Below, one piece after another: positions 34,054-44,559 of a DNA stretch of 56,672 bases. Made by a program: the position numbers and the translations under genes. The stretch is from an uncultured Acetobacteraceae bacterium (lineage in GTDB: Bacteria; Pseudomonadota; Alphaproteobacteria; Acetobacterales; Acetobacteraceae). The stretch is from contig CAITUP010000073.1 in the NCBI GenBank assembly GCA_903895595.1, positions 1 through 56,672 of the forward strand. The letters run 5' to 3'. Position 1 is the first letter of the stretch. Every line of letters starts with the position of its first letter. Below the pieces are notes generated by a model. It searched no databases and was not told where the DNA came from. It saw only the letters and a list, made by a program, of their open reading frames with translations.

Positions 34054-35874
34054 ATGCCCTTCCCCTCGGTTTCTCCCGCGCTCGCGCGCGCCCTCGCCGC
34101 ACGCGAATATCTCGACCCGACCCCCGTCCAAGCCGCCGTACTGCAGCCCGAAACCGCGGGCCGGGACCTTGTGGTGTCCGCCCAGACCGGGTCGGGCAAG
34201 ACGGTCGCGTACGGCCTGGCCTTCGCCCCCACGGTGCTGGGCGTCGAAGATGTGTTCCCGGCGCGCTCCGGCGCCCCGCTGGCGCTGATCATCGCGCCGA
34301 CGCGCGAATTGGCGATGCAGGTGCATGCGGAGCTGTCCTGGCTTTACGCCGAGGCCGGCGCCAAGATCGTGTCCTGCGTCGGTGGCATGGACGCCCGCGG
34401 CGAACGTCGCTTGCTCGCGAACGGCTGCCACATCGTCGTCGGAACGCCCGGCCGCCTGCGCGACCACATGGAACGCGGCGGGCTGGATATCTCCGCTTTG
34501 CGCGTCGTGGTGCTGGACGAAGCCGATGAGATGCTGGACCTCGGCTTCCGCGAAGACCTGGAGTTCATGCTGGACGCCACGCCGCGCGAACGCCGGACGC
34601 TGATGTTCTCCGCCACTATGCCGCGCGAAATCGCCGATCTGGCGCGCCGCTATCAAAACGACGCGCTGCGGATCGACACGCTGGTGCGCAACCAGGCGCA
34701 TGAGGACATCGAATACAAGGCGATCCGCATCGCCGCGCACGATACCGAACGCGCCGTGGTGAACGTGCTGCGCTTCTTCGACGCCCGCGCGACGCTGGTG
34801 TTCTGCGCCACCCGCGACGGTGTGCGGCAGCTGCATGTATCCCTGCAAAAGCGCGGCTTCGACGCCGTGGCGCTGTCGGGAGAGCTGTCGCAGGAAGAAC
34901 GCACAGCCGCCTTGCAATCCCTCCGCGACGGGCGGTCCCGCATTTGCGTGGCCACCGACGTGGCGGCGCGCGGGCTGGATTTGCCGGACCTCGGGCTGGT
35001 GATCCATGCCGATCTGCCGACCAACAAGGAAACCCTGACGCACCGCAGCGGCCGCACCGGGCGCGCGGGCAAGAAAGGCATTTGCGTCCTGCTGGTGCCG
35101 CATCCCAAGCGCCGTCGCGCCGAACTGCTGCTGGCGTCCGCGAATATCCGCGCGCAGTGGTCCGGCCCGCCGACCGCCGGGGAAATCCGGGTGCTGGATA
35201 AGGAGCGGCTTCTGGCCGACCCGATCCTGACGGAAACGTCCACCGAGGACGATCTGGAACTCGGCCGTACGTTGCTGGAACGCAGCTCCGCCGAACATGT
35301 CGCGGCAGCTTTGATCCGGCTGTATCGCTCGCGGTTGCCGGTGGCGCAGGATCTTGCGGACTTCACGCCGATGGCGGAACGGCGGGAGGAAGTGAAAAGC
35401 TACAAGAACGCCGATCGCGTGCCGGCCGGCGTGGGCGGTCCTGTGGTGCGGGAGAAGCATGCTCGGCCCGAGAACACCACGTGGTTCAGCCTGAACGTCG
35501 GGCGGCACGGCAACGCCGATCCGAAATGGATTCTGCCGCTGATCTGCCGGTTGGGGAACGTGACGAAGGCGGAAATCGGGGCGATCCGGATTTTCGATAC
35601 GGAAACCAAATTCGAACTGGCCTGGGACAGCGTCAGCGGCTTTCTCGCGTCGGTGCATGCGTCCGGCGAGACGGAGGTTCTGTTCGAACGCACCACGCCC
35701 GCCAATGCGGCGCCGCGTCCCGCTGGGAAATTCGCGGCGAACCGGAATGGGGCGGTGACGCCTCGGGCCTTTCAGAAGCCGGGGGCGCGGCCGTTCGTGA
35801 AGGCGCCGTTTGCAGCCAAGCCGGCGGGGGCGAAGCCGTTCAACGCGGCGAAGCCGAAGCGGGCGAAGGCGTAG
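34054..35874 (+). CDS. DEAD-box ATP-dependent RNA helicase (DbpA-like C-terminus)
   Basis: This 606-residue helicase has all core motifs: AQTGSGKT, PTRELA, GTPGR, the DEAD box LDEADEMLD, SAT (FSATM), and HRSGRTGRAG. A DbpA/CsdA-type RNA-binding domain follows (about 465-530, WFSLNVGRHGNADPKW), then a basic, Pro/Ala/Lys-rich tail (about 550-606). It probably remodels rRNA or mRNA. ATG 34054 is chosen over 34012, whose extra residues are not conserved-looking. Confidence 0.92.
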   Translation: MPFPSVSPALARALAAREYLDPTPVQAAVLQPETAGRDLVVSAQTGSGKTVAYGLAFAPTVLGVEDVFPARSGAPLALIIAPTRELAMQVHAELSWLYAEAGAKIVSCVGGMDARGERRLLANGCHIVVGTPGRLRDHMERGGLDISALRVVVLDEADEMLDLGFREDLEFMLDATPRERRTLMFSATMPREIADLARRYQNDALRIDTLVRNQAHEDIEYKAIRIAAHDTERAVVNVLRFFDARATLVFCATRDGVRQLHVSLQKRGFDAVALSGELSQEERTAALQSLRDGRSRICVATDVAARGLDLPDLGLVIHADLPTNKETLTHRSGRTGRAGKKGICVLLVPHPKRRRAELLLASANIRAQWSGPPTAGEIRVLDKERLLADPILTETSTEDDLELGRTLLERSSAEHVAAALIRLYRSRLPVAQDLADFTPMAERREEVKSYKNADRVPAGVGGPVVREKHARPENTTWFSLNVGRHGNADPKWILPLICRLGNVTKAEIGAIRIFDTETKFELAWDSVSGFLASVHASGETEVLFERTTPANAAPRPAGKFAANRNGAVTPRAFQKPGARPFVKAPFAAKPAGAKPFNAAKPKRAKA

Positions 35875-35880
35875 GCCGTC

Positions 35881-36198
35881 CTAAAACGTTTCGTCCAGGA
35901 CGGTCCCGATGTCGCGTTTGCTGTGCAATAAGCGAATGACGGTGACCTGTTCCGGCGTTTCGAGATAATAGACCCAGAATTCCGCGAAGCCCTTGATTGG
36001 CCACATACGCAGGCCGTCAAGGCGCGGGTTGCCGGTTTGCTTGGGTGGACCAGCGGGGGGCATCGCGGCCAGCTTGTCGATCGCGTCCATTACCGCGGCG
36101 TGAAACCGCCGAGCGATGTGAGGCAGTCCGCCCTGCGCGTACCATTCGATCTGGCGGAGGAGATCGTCTTCCGCCGTCGCATGGATAATCGGCCTCAA
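35881..36198 (-). CDS. ParE/RelE-family toxin
   Basis: This 105-residue protein has the ParE/RelE toxin pattern: an N-terminal helix pair (DDLLRQIEWYAQ, IARRFHAAVMDAIDKLA), the basic strand DGLRMWPIKGFAEFWVYYL and a C-terminal VTVIRLLHSKRDI. It starts at TTG 36198, four bases overlapping the antitoxin stop (TTGA), giving translational coupling. In type II systems such toxins poison gyrase (ParE) or cut mRNA (RelE). Which applies is not shown here. Confidence 0.88.
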   Translation of the reverse strand: MRPIIHATAEDDLLRQIEWYAQGGLPHIARRFHAAVMDAIDKLAAMPPAGPPKQTGNPRLDGLRMWPIKGFAEFWVYYLETPEQVTVIRLLHSKRDIGTVLDETF

Positions 36199-36461
36199 GA
36201 CCGCACGCGGTCCTTGTACCGGCCGAGTATTTCCTCGACCTTTGCCTCCAGCCCCTGGCGGAACGCGTCATCCAACGGGATTTGGCGGGAGGCCAAGCCC
36301 TCCAGCAAAAGCGCTTCCAGCCGAGCGTCAGCGTCCTTGGCCTGGGCTTCCCGGAGCAGGCCGCGAAAGAATTCGCTTACGTTGCCGTAGCCTTTCGTCG
36401 CGACTTGGGAATCCACGAAATCCTTGAGGGAATCGGGCAGCGAGATGGTGATGGTGGTCAC
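36195..36461 (-). CDS. ParD-type antitoxin (ribbon-helix-helix)
   Basis: This 88-residue protein has an N-terminal ribbon-helix-helix DNA-binding domain (TTITISLPDSLKDFVDSQV, then YGNVSEFFRGLL) and a C-terminal charged helix expected to wrap the toxin. GTG 36461 is the start, because the frame upstream is shadow. The toxin gene follows with a 4-bp overlap. A perfect 7+7 bp palindrome 38 bp upstream is a likely operator for autoregulation. Confidence 0.85.
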   Translation of the reverse strand: MTTITISLPDSLKDFVDSQVATKGYGNVSEFFRGLLREAQAKDADARLEALLLEGLASRQIPLDDAFRQGLEAKVEEILGRYKDRVRS

Positions 36462-36499
36462 AGTTGGTTGTCCTTGGTCCGACCCGGAGTGTAGCGATC

Positions 36500-36516
36500 T
36501 TCCTATCCAATAGGAA
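36500..36516. promoter_or_regulatory. Probable operator of the toxin-antitoxin operon
   Basis: TTCCTAT and ATAGGAA form a perfect 7-bp dyad around CCA, 38 bp upstream of the antitoxin GTG in an AT-rich patch that differs from its GC-rich surroundings. Ribbon-helix-helix antitoxins bind such dyads to repress their own promoter. The dyad is seen; the binding is inferred. Confidence 0.6.
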
Positions 36517-36606
36517 TAGATAAGAATTTGCATGGCTGAACCGCAACCGCCGATGTCGGCGCCGTTTGGCCCGTGCTCCGACTTACAACGGTGTGGAAAC
36601 GACCAA

Positions 36607-37114
36607 CTACAGCGACCCATCGAAACTCGCTTGCGTCCGCAGCTGCCGGTATCGTCCCTCCCACGCACCGCTGGCCAGATCGATACGCATCCGGTCTACC
36701 GCGGCCTCGGCTTCCTCCGCCGCGACGAAACTCCAGGCGGAACACGCAAGCCGAGCGCCGGGATCGAGAAACCGCTCGGGACGGCCATAATAGGCCTCGT
36801 TGAACCCGTCGCGGCACAGCAGGGGAATCGGCACCGGCAGGATCTCGGTCTGTCCGCCCAGAACCGCGGCGATGCGGTCCAGCGGCGGGTAGCGTCGTGC
36901 CTCGGCCGCCGGCACGCTCGGTGCGTAGTCGTTCAGCCAAAAGCGCTGCACCAGTTCGGGCGCGCAGGACAGCACCAGGACTGGGCCGCGCATCGCCGAG
37001 CACGGTGCGGATCAGGGCTTCGATGGCGGGTTCGGGTTGGCAGTACTGGGCGTAACCATGATCGATCGTGCCGTAATTGGCATCGTCGGCGCCGCCGTCG
37101 TCCTTGCGTTGCAT
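36607..37114 (-). pseudogene. Class I SAM methyltransferase with its core deleted
   Basis: Two frames each hold half of one methyltransferase. The N-terminal part (from ATG 37114) reads MQRKDDGGADDANYGTIDHG, then an ALIRTVLGDA stretch. The C-terminal part (reading from about 36993 to 36607) reads GPVLVLSC, QRFWLNDYAP, EARRYPPLDRI and FNEAYYGRPERFLDPG. Both halves match a common methyltransferase type, but the SAM-binding GxGxG part and the following motifs, roughly 60-80 residues, are absent. The halves meet within a few bases and in different frames. An internal deletion with a frameshift is the simplest reading. Confidence 0.75.
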
Positions 37115-37226
37115 GCGTGCGGTCTCCGCGCGAGTCCTACCGGCCAACCACCGCTCCGAAACCCCCAACCGTGACGTCCCCTGCCGCCTGCGCTACACGG
37201 GAAACACCAACCAATCGGAGGACGAT

Positions 37227-38177
37227 ATGCAGATCGGATTCAACCTGCCGGTCAGCGGCCCCATGGCCGACCCGCACAGCATGGCCAAAGTCGCGCAGCT
37301 CGGGGAATCCCTCGGCTTCGACTATCTGACCACGACCGATCACGTCGCCCTGCCGGATACGTCCACACCGGGCTACCCCTATTCGGAGTCCGGCGAATTC
37401 TACTCCCCCGACCCCGGCCACCGGGTCGAGCAGCTCACCGCCACCGCCTGGATCGCCGCGAAAACTGACAAGATCCGGCTGGTCCTGGCCATCCTCGTGG
37501 TCCCGTATCGCCCGGCCGTCGTCACCGCCAAGATGCTGACCACGATCGACGTGCTGTCCGGCGGGCGGCTGACGGTGGGCGTCGGCGCCGGCTGGCTGAA
37601 GCCGGAGTTGGAGGCGCTGTCCCACACACCATTCGCGGAACGCGGCGCGGTGACAGACGAGTATATCGAGGCGTTCAAGGCGATCTGGACCCAGGAACGC
37701 CCGGTATTCCACGGCAAATACACCAATTTGGAAGGCCTGCTGGTCGACCCGAAGCCGGTGCAGAAGCCGCACCCGCCGATCTGGGTGGGCGGCGAGACGG
37801 CCCCATCGCTCCGCCGCGTGGCCCGCGTCGGCGATGCCTGGTATCCGATCGGTACCAATTCCAAGCACATGCTGGACACGCGGCCTCGGTTGGAGGCCGG
37901 CATCGTCCGCATGCGCAAAATGGTCGCCGAGGCCGGCCGCGATCCCAACAGTGTCGGCGTCGTCTACCGCATCAAGCGACATGGGTTCGAGGCGCCGCCG
38001 GCCACCGATGGCAACCGTCGCTTGTTCACCGGCAGCATCGAGGCCGTCATCGATGATATCCACGCCCTGAAGGCCATGGGCGTCACCGCGATGGACTTCG
38101 ACTTCGAGGGGCGGGAGGCCGACAAAGCCATGGCAGAGATGCGGCTGTTCCGCGACCGGGTGCTCGCGAAGCTCTGA
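37227..38177 (+). CDS. LLM-class F420-dependent-type oxidoreductase
   Basis: This 316-residue luciferase-like TIM-barrel protein has the start MQIGFNLPVSGPMADP, the TTTDHVALPD stretch, the GRLTVGVGAGW motif (near 112-122) and PPIWVGGETAPSLRRVARVGDAW. These fit the F420-type LLM group, which uses FMN or F420. The natural substrate and the cofactor are unproven. CGGAGGA lies just before ATG 37227. Confidence 0.9.
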   Translation: MQIGFNLPVSGPMADPHSMAKVAQLGESLGFDYLTTTDHVALPDTSTPGYPYSESGEFYSPDPGHRVEQLTATAWIAAKTDKIRLVLAILVVPYRPAVVTAKMLTTIDVLSGGRLTVGVGAGWLKPELEALSHTPFAERGAVTDEYIEAFKAIWTQERPVFHGKYTNLEGLLVDPKPVQKPHPPIWVGGETAPSLRRVARVGDAWYPIGTNSKHMLDTRPRLEAGIVRMRKMVAEAGRDPNSVGVVYRIKRHGFEAPPATDGNRRLFTGSIEAVIDDIHALKAMGVTAMDFDFEGREADKAMAEMRLFRDRVLAKL

Positions 38178-38181
38178 GCGG

Positions 38182-40094
<1,913 letters not shown>

Positions 40095-40098
<4 letters not shown>

Positions 40099-40682
40099 GG
40101 CGCGATGGTGGTCTGGAGCAGCAGGCTCTTGACCCCCTCGATCAGATCGTCGGCCGCTCGGTGCAGAACGTTGTGGCCCAGCAGCCCGTAAAGCGCGGTG
40201 CCGATGCCGACGGCGGTGGCCAGAAGGGCGGTCGCGATGCCCCGGCTGACCGCCGCCGGATCGGAAATGCCGCCCGAGGACAGTGCGTTGAACGTGTCCA
40301 TGATTCCCAGGATGGTGCCCAGCAGACCCAGCAGCGGGGCGGCCGTCACCACCGTATCCAAAATCCACAGCCGGGCTTGCACCCGACCGTCGACGTCCAA
40401 AAACAACGCCGCCGAAAGGTCTTCCGCGCGGGCGCGGTTGAGCGATTCGGATTGTTGGCGCGTCACGTAGTCTTTGATCGCGCGGGAGATGGCGTCTTTC
40501 GACGCCAGCCCTAACGCGGCTTCCGCCCCGCCGGAACGGATCGCTTGCGCGATCCGCCGCCGACGGTTCATCAGCCATACATACGTCAACCCACGCTCCA
40601 GGATCACGAACGTCGCCAGCACCAAGGATGCGTAGAGCAGATTGAAACTGGCTTCGTGCAGCCAGGAGCGATCGAACATCAT
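40095..40682 (-). CDS. exbB: MotA/TolQ/ExbB proton-channel protein
   Basis: This 195-residue inner-membrane protein has three membrane segments (about 10-28, 105-128 and 150-175) and the ExbB/TolQ pattern ILDTVVTAAPLLGLLGTILGIM followed by ATALLATAVGIGTALYG. With ExbD it uses proton flow to energise TonB. It lies after the receptor gene and couples to cpdB, while exbD is at the front of the operon, so the pair is split by tonB and the receptor. Confidence 0.93.
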
Positions 40683-40684
40683 GA

Positions 40685-43072
40685 TCAGAACGCCGAGCTG
40701 AGGGTGACGAGGAAGGCAGCCGGTGCGCCGACATAGTAGGACGGTGCGCTGGCGGCGGCGATCGTGGTGCCGTTGACGCCGCGTGTGGCCTTGGCGTTGG
40801 TCTGCGGGCCGGCGACGCCCGACAGGAACTTGTTGTTGAGGATGTTGAACACGTTCACTTGGATCTTCGGCGCCTTCAGCCCGCCGAATTCCGGCAGGTG
40901 GTAGCCGATGGTCGCGTCGGCTGTGAAGTAGCCCGGAATCTTCTCGTCGTTCATGAACGTCGCGTACTGCGAACCCACATACTTGCCGTTGAGGTTGGCG
41001 AAGAAGTGGTCGTCGTCGTAGTCGATGCCGATCGCCGCCTGCATCTGCGGTGTGCGCACGGCCTGCTTGCCGCGGGTCGCCAGGAAGTCGGCGCCGACGC
41101 GGTAGTTGTCGGTCAGTTCGCTGTTCATGAACTCAGCCGACACATACGGACGGAAATGATGGATCGGCTTCAAGCCGGCCTCCATGTCGATACCGTAGTT
41201 GCGCTGTCCGCCAACGTTGATGTTGGTGGAGATCAGGCCGCTGCCGCCGGCGGGGTCGGGGGTCGTAGTGGAGACCAGCCGGTTCTGGAACGAAGTATAG
41301 AACGCCGTGACAGCCGTATCGATCATCGAATTCTGGAACCGGTGCCCGATTTCCCAGGTCACCGAAGTTTCCGGCTGCTGGTTGGCATTGGCGAAATTGG
41401 TCTTGGCGCCGGTCGAGCTGCTGTAGCTGTCGAACAGGGTGAAGTTCTGCGGCGTGCGGAAGTTGGTGGCGACGCTGGCGAAGACCGTGTTCTGATCGTT
41501 GATCTTGTAACGGATCGCGGCGGTCGGCAGGGTTTCGGTGTCGCTCAGGCTGACCTTCGCGATGGATCCCGGCATGCGGTTGGTGCCGTCGCGGGAGATG
41601 AACGCCTGTTTGAGTCCGAAGTCGAGGAACAAATGGTCGTTCATCATCGAAATCGTATCGCCGATGAAGAACACGTTCGTCGTCGTGATCGTGGTTTGAT
41701 CGCGCTTCTGCGGGATCGCGCCGTTGGACGCGACCACGAGCCCGGTGTCGCCGAACACGTTGGCGGGGCTGCCATCCGCGTTGATCGCGCTGTAGGGGCC
41801 GAACTGGTGATGATCGGCACGCTCGAACCAGTAGCCGGCCACCAGCTTATGGTTGTTCCAGGTGTAGGTCAGCTTGTTGATGATGCCGGGACGGAACGTC
41901 TCGGTGATCGACGGGCTATAGTATAGCTTGGTGCCGCTGACACCGGGGATGGTGATCTGCTGGGTTCCGAAGAAGAAGCTGGCGGTATTGACAGCCGTTG
42001 CGCCGCCGCCGTTGCCGTAGCCGTACCAGAAATACGGGGTCACGTCGTAGGTCAGGTTTTCGGCGATGTTGAACGAGGACGGCGCGCTCACGATCAGGTT
42101 TTTGAACGGATTGACCTGAATTTTGTAGAACTGGGTATCCGTGGCCGAAGCCGGCGTGGCGTTGTAGTTCGTGCCGTACTGGCCGTTCGTCTGGTACTGC
42201 GCCAGCGTCGGGTTGCGGTAGAAGTTGTTTACCGCGTCGTTGTACAGGAACGCGAAGCTCACCCGGTTGCCGTTGCCGAACTCGCCGACCAGCTTGCCCT
42301 CGAAGTTGTCGCGGTTGTCGCCGCCCGGGCCGCGCCAATGCTTGTTCTCGTAGTGGGAGTAGGACAGGAACGCCCGCAGCTTCGTGCCGGGGATGTCGCC
42401 GGTGTCGGCGCGCAGGAAGGTCCGGTAGGTCTGGTTGTTGCCGACCGAGAAATCGACCAGGCCGCCCATCTCGCGCAGCGGATCGCGCATATAGATGTTC
42501 ACGACACCGCCGACCGCGCCGATATGCGGGCTGTCGAGGTCGGACGAGCCGTGGGTCAGAGCGATCTGCTGCAGGTTTTCCGCATCCACGTATTCCTGCG
42601 GGAACAGCGCGTAGTTGCCGGAATCGTTCACCGGCGCGCCTTCGATCGTCAGGCCGATCTGATCGCTGTTCAGGCCGCGAATGGTGATGTTGCCGCCGTT
42701 CAGGCCCAGCGCGTCGGGGCTGGACTGGTTGGCGCCCGGCAGCATGCGCAGCAACTGGTAGGGGTTGGAGGTCGGGGACTGTTTGTCGATGAAGTCGCGG
42801 GTCACCGTGCTGCGGGATTTCGGCGCGTCTTCCTCGATCATCAAGCCGCCACCGGCATCGGTGCGGGTCGTGCCGTCGGCGTGAACAGCGCCCGCGCGAA
42901 CTTTACCGATGTCGGAAGGCTGCGAGTCGCCCAGGCCTGTCGGGGCCGCCGAGCTGGGGGATATCGGGCTGGGGGATATCGGGCTCGGGGTCATCGGCGC
43001 GGTTTGCGCGAATGCCACGCCTGACAAGGCGCTGGATGCGAGCAGCATCGCAAGGAGTGTACGGGTTTTCAT
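40685..43072 (-). CDS. TonB-dependent outer-membrane receptor
   Basis: This 795-residue receptor has a signal peptide (MKTRTLLAMLLASSALSGVA, cleavage near AFAQT), a plug domain (about 85-200, with NITIRGLNSDQIGLTIEGAP and the VGGVVNIYMRDP end) and a long beta-barrel ending in Phe (LVTLSSAF), as BAM substrates do. The segment after the signal holds a short tandem (SPISPSPISPS) encoded by 15-bp DNA repeats near 42953-42987. It has no clear TonB-box motif I can place. Co-transcription with cpdB suggests a nucleotide-, phosphate- or nucleic-acid-related ligand. This is inference. Confidence 0.93.
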   Translation of the reverse strand: MKTRTLLAMLLASSALSGVAFAQTAPMTPSPISPSPISPSSAAPTGLGDSQPSDIGKVRAGAVHADGTTRTDAGGGLMIEEDAPKSRSTVTRDFIDKQSPTSNPYQLLRMLPGANQSSPDALGLNGGNITIRGLNSDQIGLTIEGAPVNDSGNYALFPQEYVDAENLQQIALTHGSSDLDSPHIGAVGGVVNIYMRDPLREMGGLVDFSVGNNQTYRTFLRADTGDIPGTKLRAFLSYSHYENKHWRGPGGDNRDNFEGKLVGEFGNGNRVSFAFLYNDAVNNFYRNPTLAQYQTNGQYGTNYNATPASATDTQFYKIQVNPFKNLIVSAPSSFNIAENLTYDVTPYFWYGYGNGGGATAVNTASFFFGTQQITIPGVSGTKLYYSPSITETFRPGIINKLTYTWNNHKLVAGYWFERADHHQFGPYSAINADGSPANVFGDTGLVVASNGAIPQKRDQTTITTTNVFFIGDTISMMNDHLFLDFGLKQAFISRDGTNRMPGSIAKVSLSDTETLPTAAIRYKINDQNTVFASVATNFRTPQNFTLFDSYSSSTGAKTNFANANQQPETSVTWEIGHRFQNSMIDTAVTAFYTSFQNRLVSTTTPDPAGGSGLISTNINVGGQRNYGIDMEAGLKPIHHFRPYVSAEFMNSELTDNYRVGADFLATRGKQAVRTPQMQAAIGIDYDDDHFFANLNGKYVGSQYATFMNDEKIPGYFTADATIGYHLPEFGGLKAPKIQVNVFNILNNKFLSGVAGPQTNAKATRGVNGTTIAAASAPSYYVGAPAAFLVTLSSAF

Positions 43073-43093
43073 CCTATGGGTTCCCCTGAGGTG

Positions 43094-43876
43094 TTACGGT
43101 TGAAACTCGACGGTGACGGTGAACCGGTGCACCGGATCGCCGTTCCATGCGGTGGGCGGAAATGGCGGGTAGCTACCGCCGCGAACGATCGACAGCGCCT
43201 GTTGATCGAGCACCTGGGAGCCGGACGGGCGGAGCAGCCCGACCTCCGACGCGACACCCGCGCGGGAGAGCGTGAACTGCACCTCCACATTCCCCTGCGG
43301 ACGCAGCAGGCGGGCTTCCTTGGAATTGGGGTAATGCGTGATCGTTTTGATGTACGCGCGCAGCTGGCCGATGAACGTCGCCTCGATTCCGGCCGAAGGC
43401 GGTGGCGCCGGAGGAGACGGCTTCGCGGTCGCCTGCATGGGCGCGGCGGAAGGCGGCGCCGGGGCGGCCGGTGCCTGTACGGCCTGCACCGGGCGTGGCG
43501 GCGTTTTGACGACCGGCTTGGGCCAGATCGTCTTGGGAGGAGGCGGTGGCGGCTCCACCGGCGGCGGTGCGTCGGGTGGTGGCGGAGGGGGCGGTGGCTC
43601 CGGCGGTGGCGGCGGCTCCGGCGGCGGCGGAGTTTCGGGGGGGGGCGTTTCGGGCGGTGGGGCTACCGCTGGGGGTGGGGATGCGGCCGGCGGTGCCTCC
43701 GGCGCGGTGGCTTCAAGCGTGACGGAAATTTCGCGTTCCGGTTCGGGCGGCGGCGGCGGGGGACGGAAATCGATGCGCTGAACCACGACGAGACTCAGCG
43801 CGAGGGTCATGGCGAACGACAGTACGGCCGGCGCGCGCTCGCGCCAGTCATGGTCGGTCGTTAGAACTGCCGGCAT
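43094..43876 (-). CDS. tonB: TonB energy-transducing protein
   Basis: This 260-residue protein has one N-terminal membrane helix (about 14-32), a Pro-rich periplasmic spacer (about 40-120, with stretches of PPPEPPPPP) and a C-terminal TonB domain (about 165-260, NSKEARLLRPQGNVEVQFTL and PPFPPTAWNGDP). The C-terminal domain contacts the TonB box of the receptor. The start immediately follows the exbD stop (TAGATG), so the two are translated together. Confidence 0.93.
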   Translation of the reverse strand: MPAVLTTDHDWRERAPAVLSFAMTLALSLVVVQRIDFRPPPPPPEPEREISVTLEATAPEAPPAASPPPAVAPPPETPPPETPPPPEPPPPPEPPPPPPPPDAPPPVEPPPPPPKTIWPKPVVKTPPRPVQAVQAPAAPAPPSAAPMQATAKPSPPAPPPSAGIEATFIGQLRAYIKTITHYPNSKEARLLRPQGNVEVQFTLSRAGVASEVGLLRPSGSQVLDQQALSIVRGGSYPPFPPTAWNGDPVHRFTVTVEFQP

Positions 43877-44296
43877 CTACCTTGCCTTGGCGACGATGGC
43901 GGAACTGGTGACGCCGGCGCTTTTCAGCGCGTCCAGTACGTCGACCAGATGCTGCAAGGCGGTCTCGTTGTCGCCGGCGATCGCCACGACGAATTGCTGG
44001 CCGTTTTCCTTGGCTTTCGCTTCCATCGCGCGCAGCTCGGTCGGCAATGCTTCCATGGCGATGCGATTGCCGTCGAGGGCAACGTTGCCATCCCGGTCGA
44101 TCAGTACCATCGCCTTCTTGCGTTCCACGATCTGCTCGGTACGTGTCGCCGAGGGCGGAACGATTTTCATGCCGAGGGCCGGCAGAACATTGATGCTGAT
44201 CAGCACGAAAAATACCAGCAGGAACATCATGACGTCGATCATGGGAATGATCTCGATACGGGCATGACGTTTGCGGCGTTCGGGCCAATGGCGCAT
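43877..44296 (-). CDS. exbD: ExbD/TolR-family protein
   Basis: This 139-residue protein has a short cytoplasmic tail, one membrane helix (about 20-40, with the conserved Asp in IPMIDVMMFLLVFFVL) and a periplasmic domain. It is the first gene of the TonB operon. The ATG at 44296 (MRHWPERRKRHARIE) was chosen; the frame extends 15 codons further but that part is not typical. The stop abuts the tonB start directly. Confidence 0.93.
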   Translation of the reverse strand: MRHWPERRKRHARIEIIPMIDVMMFLLVFFVLISINVLPALGMKIVPPSATRTEQIVERKKAMVLIDRDGNVALDGNRIAMEALPTELRAMEAKAKENGQQFVVAIAGDNETALQHLVDVLDALKSAGVTSSAIVAKAR

Positions 44297-44422
44297 TACG
44301 GTCTCCGGTGCGCGCGCACCGATCCGGCCGCACGCTTGCAACGGTTTCTTACAAACCGGACAGGTCTTCGGAAAGCGAAAGTAAAATTACGAAAATATTG
44401 CGCCCATTTGTATTTTTGGCGT

Positions 44423-44452
44423 CGAATTCATTACATGAAAATTCGGTGAAAG
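44423..44452. promoter_or_regulatory. Dyad and Pho-box-like repeats between exbD and the dioxygenase gene
   Basis: CGAATT (44423-44428) and AATTCG (44440-44445) form a 6-bp dyad with an 11-nt spacer. On the minus strand, CTTTCAC and TTTTCAT (44452-44435) lie 11 nt apart, each matching 5 of 7 positions of the CTGTCAT half-site of Pho boxes. The region is AT-rich. It lies 127-156 nt upstream of exbD and 108-137 nt upstream of the dioxygenase ATG, so it could serve either. Both readings are tentative. Confidence 0.3.
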
Positions 44453-44559
44453 CGGATTTCATAAAATTTCCATCGAACGGCAATATTTACGACGGATAGG
44501 AGCGGGTTTGCGCACCGGCTTGCTTGTTGGCACAATGGGGCCAATTCAAGGAGGCCGTC

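Noticed and set aside
43338-43781. Glycine-rich plus-strand frame
   Set aside because: It is the complement of the proline-rich spacer of TonB.
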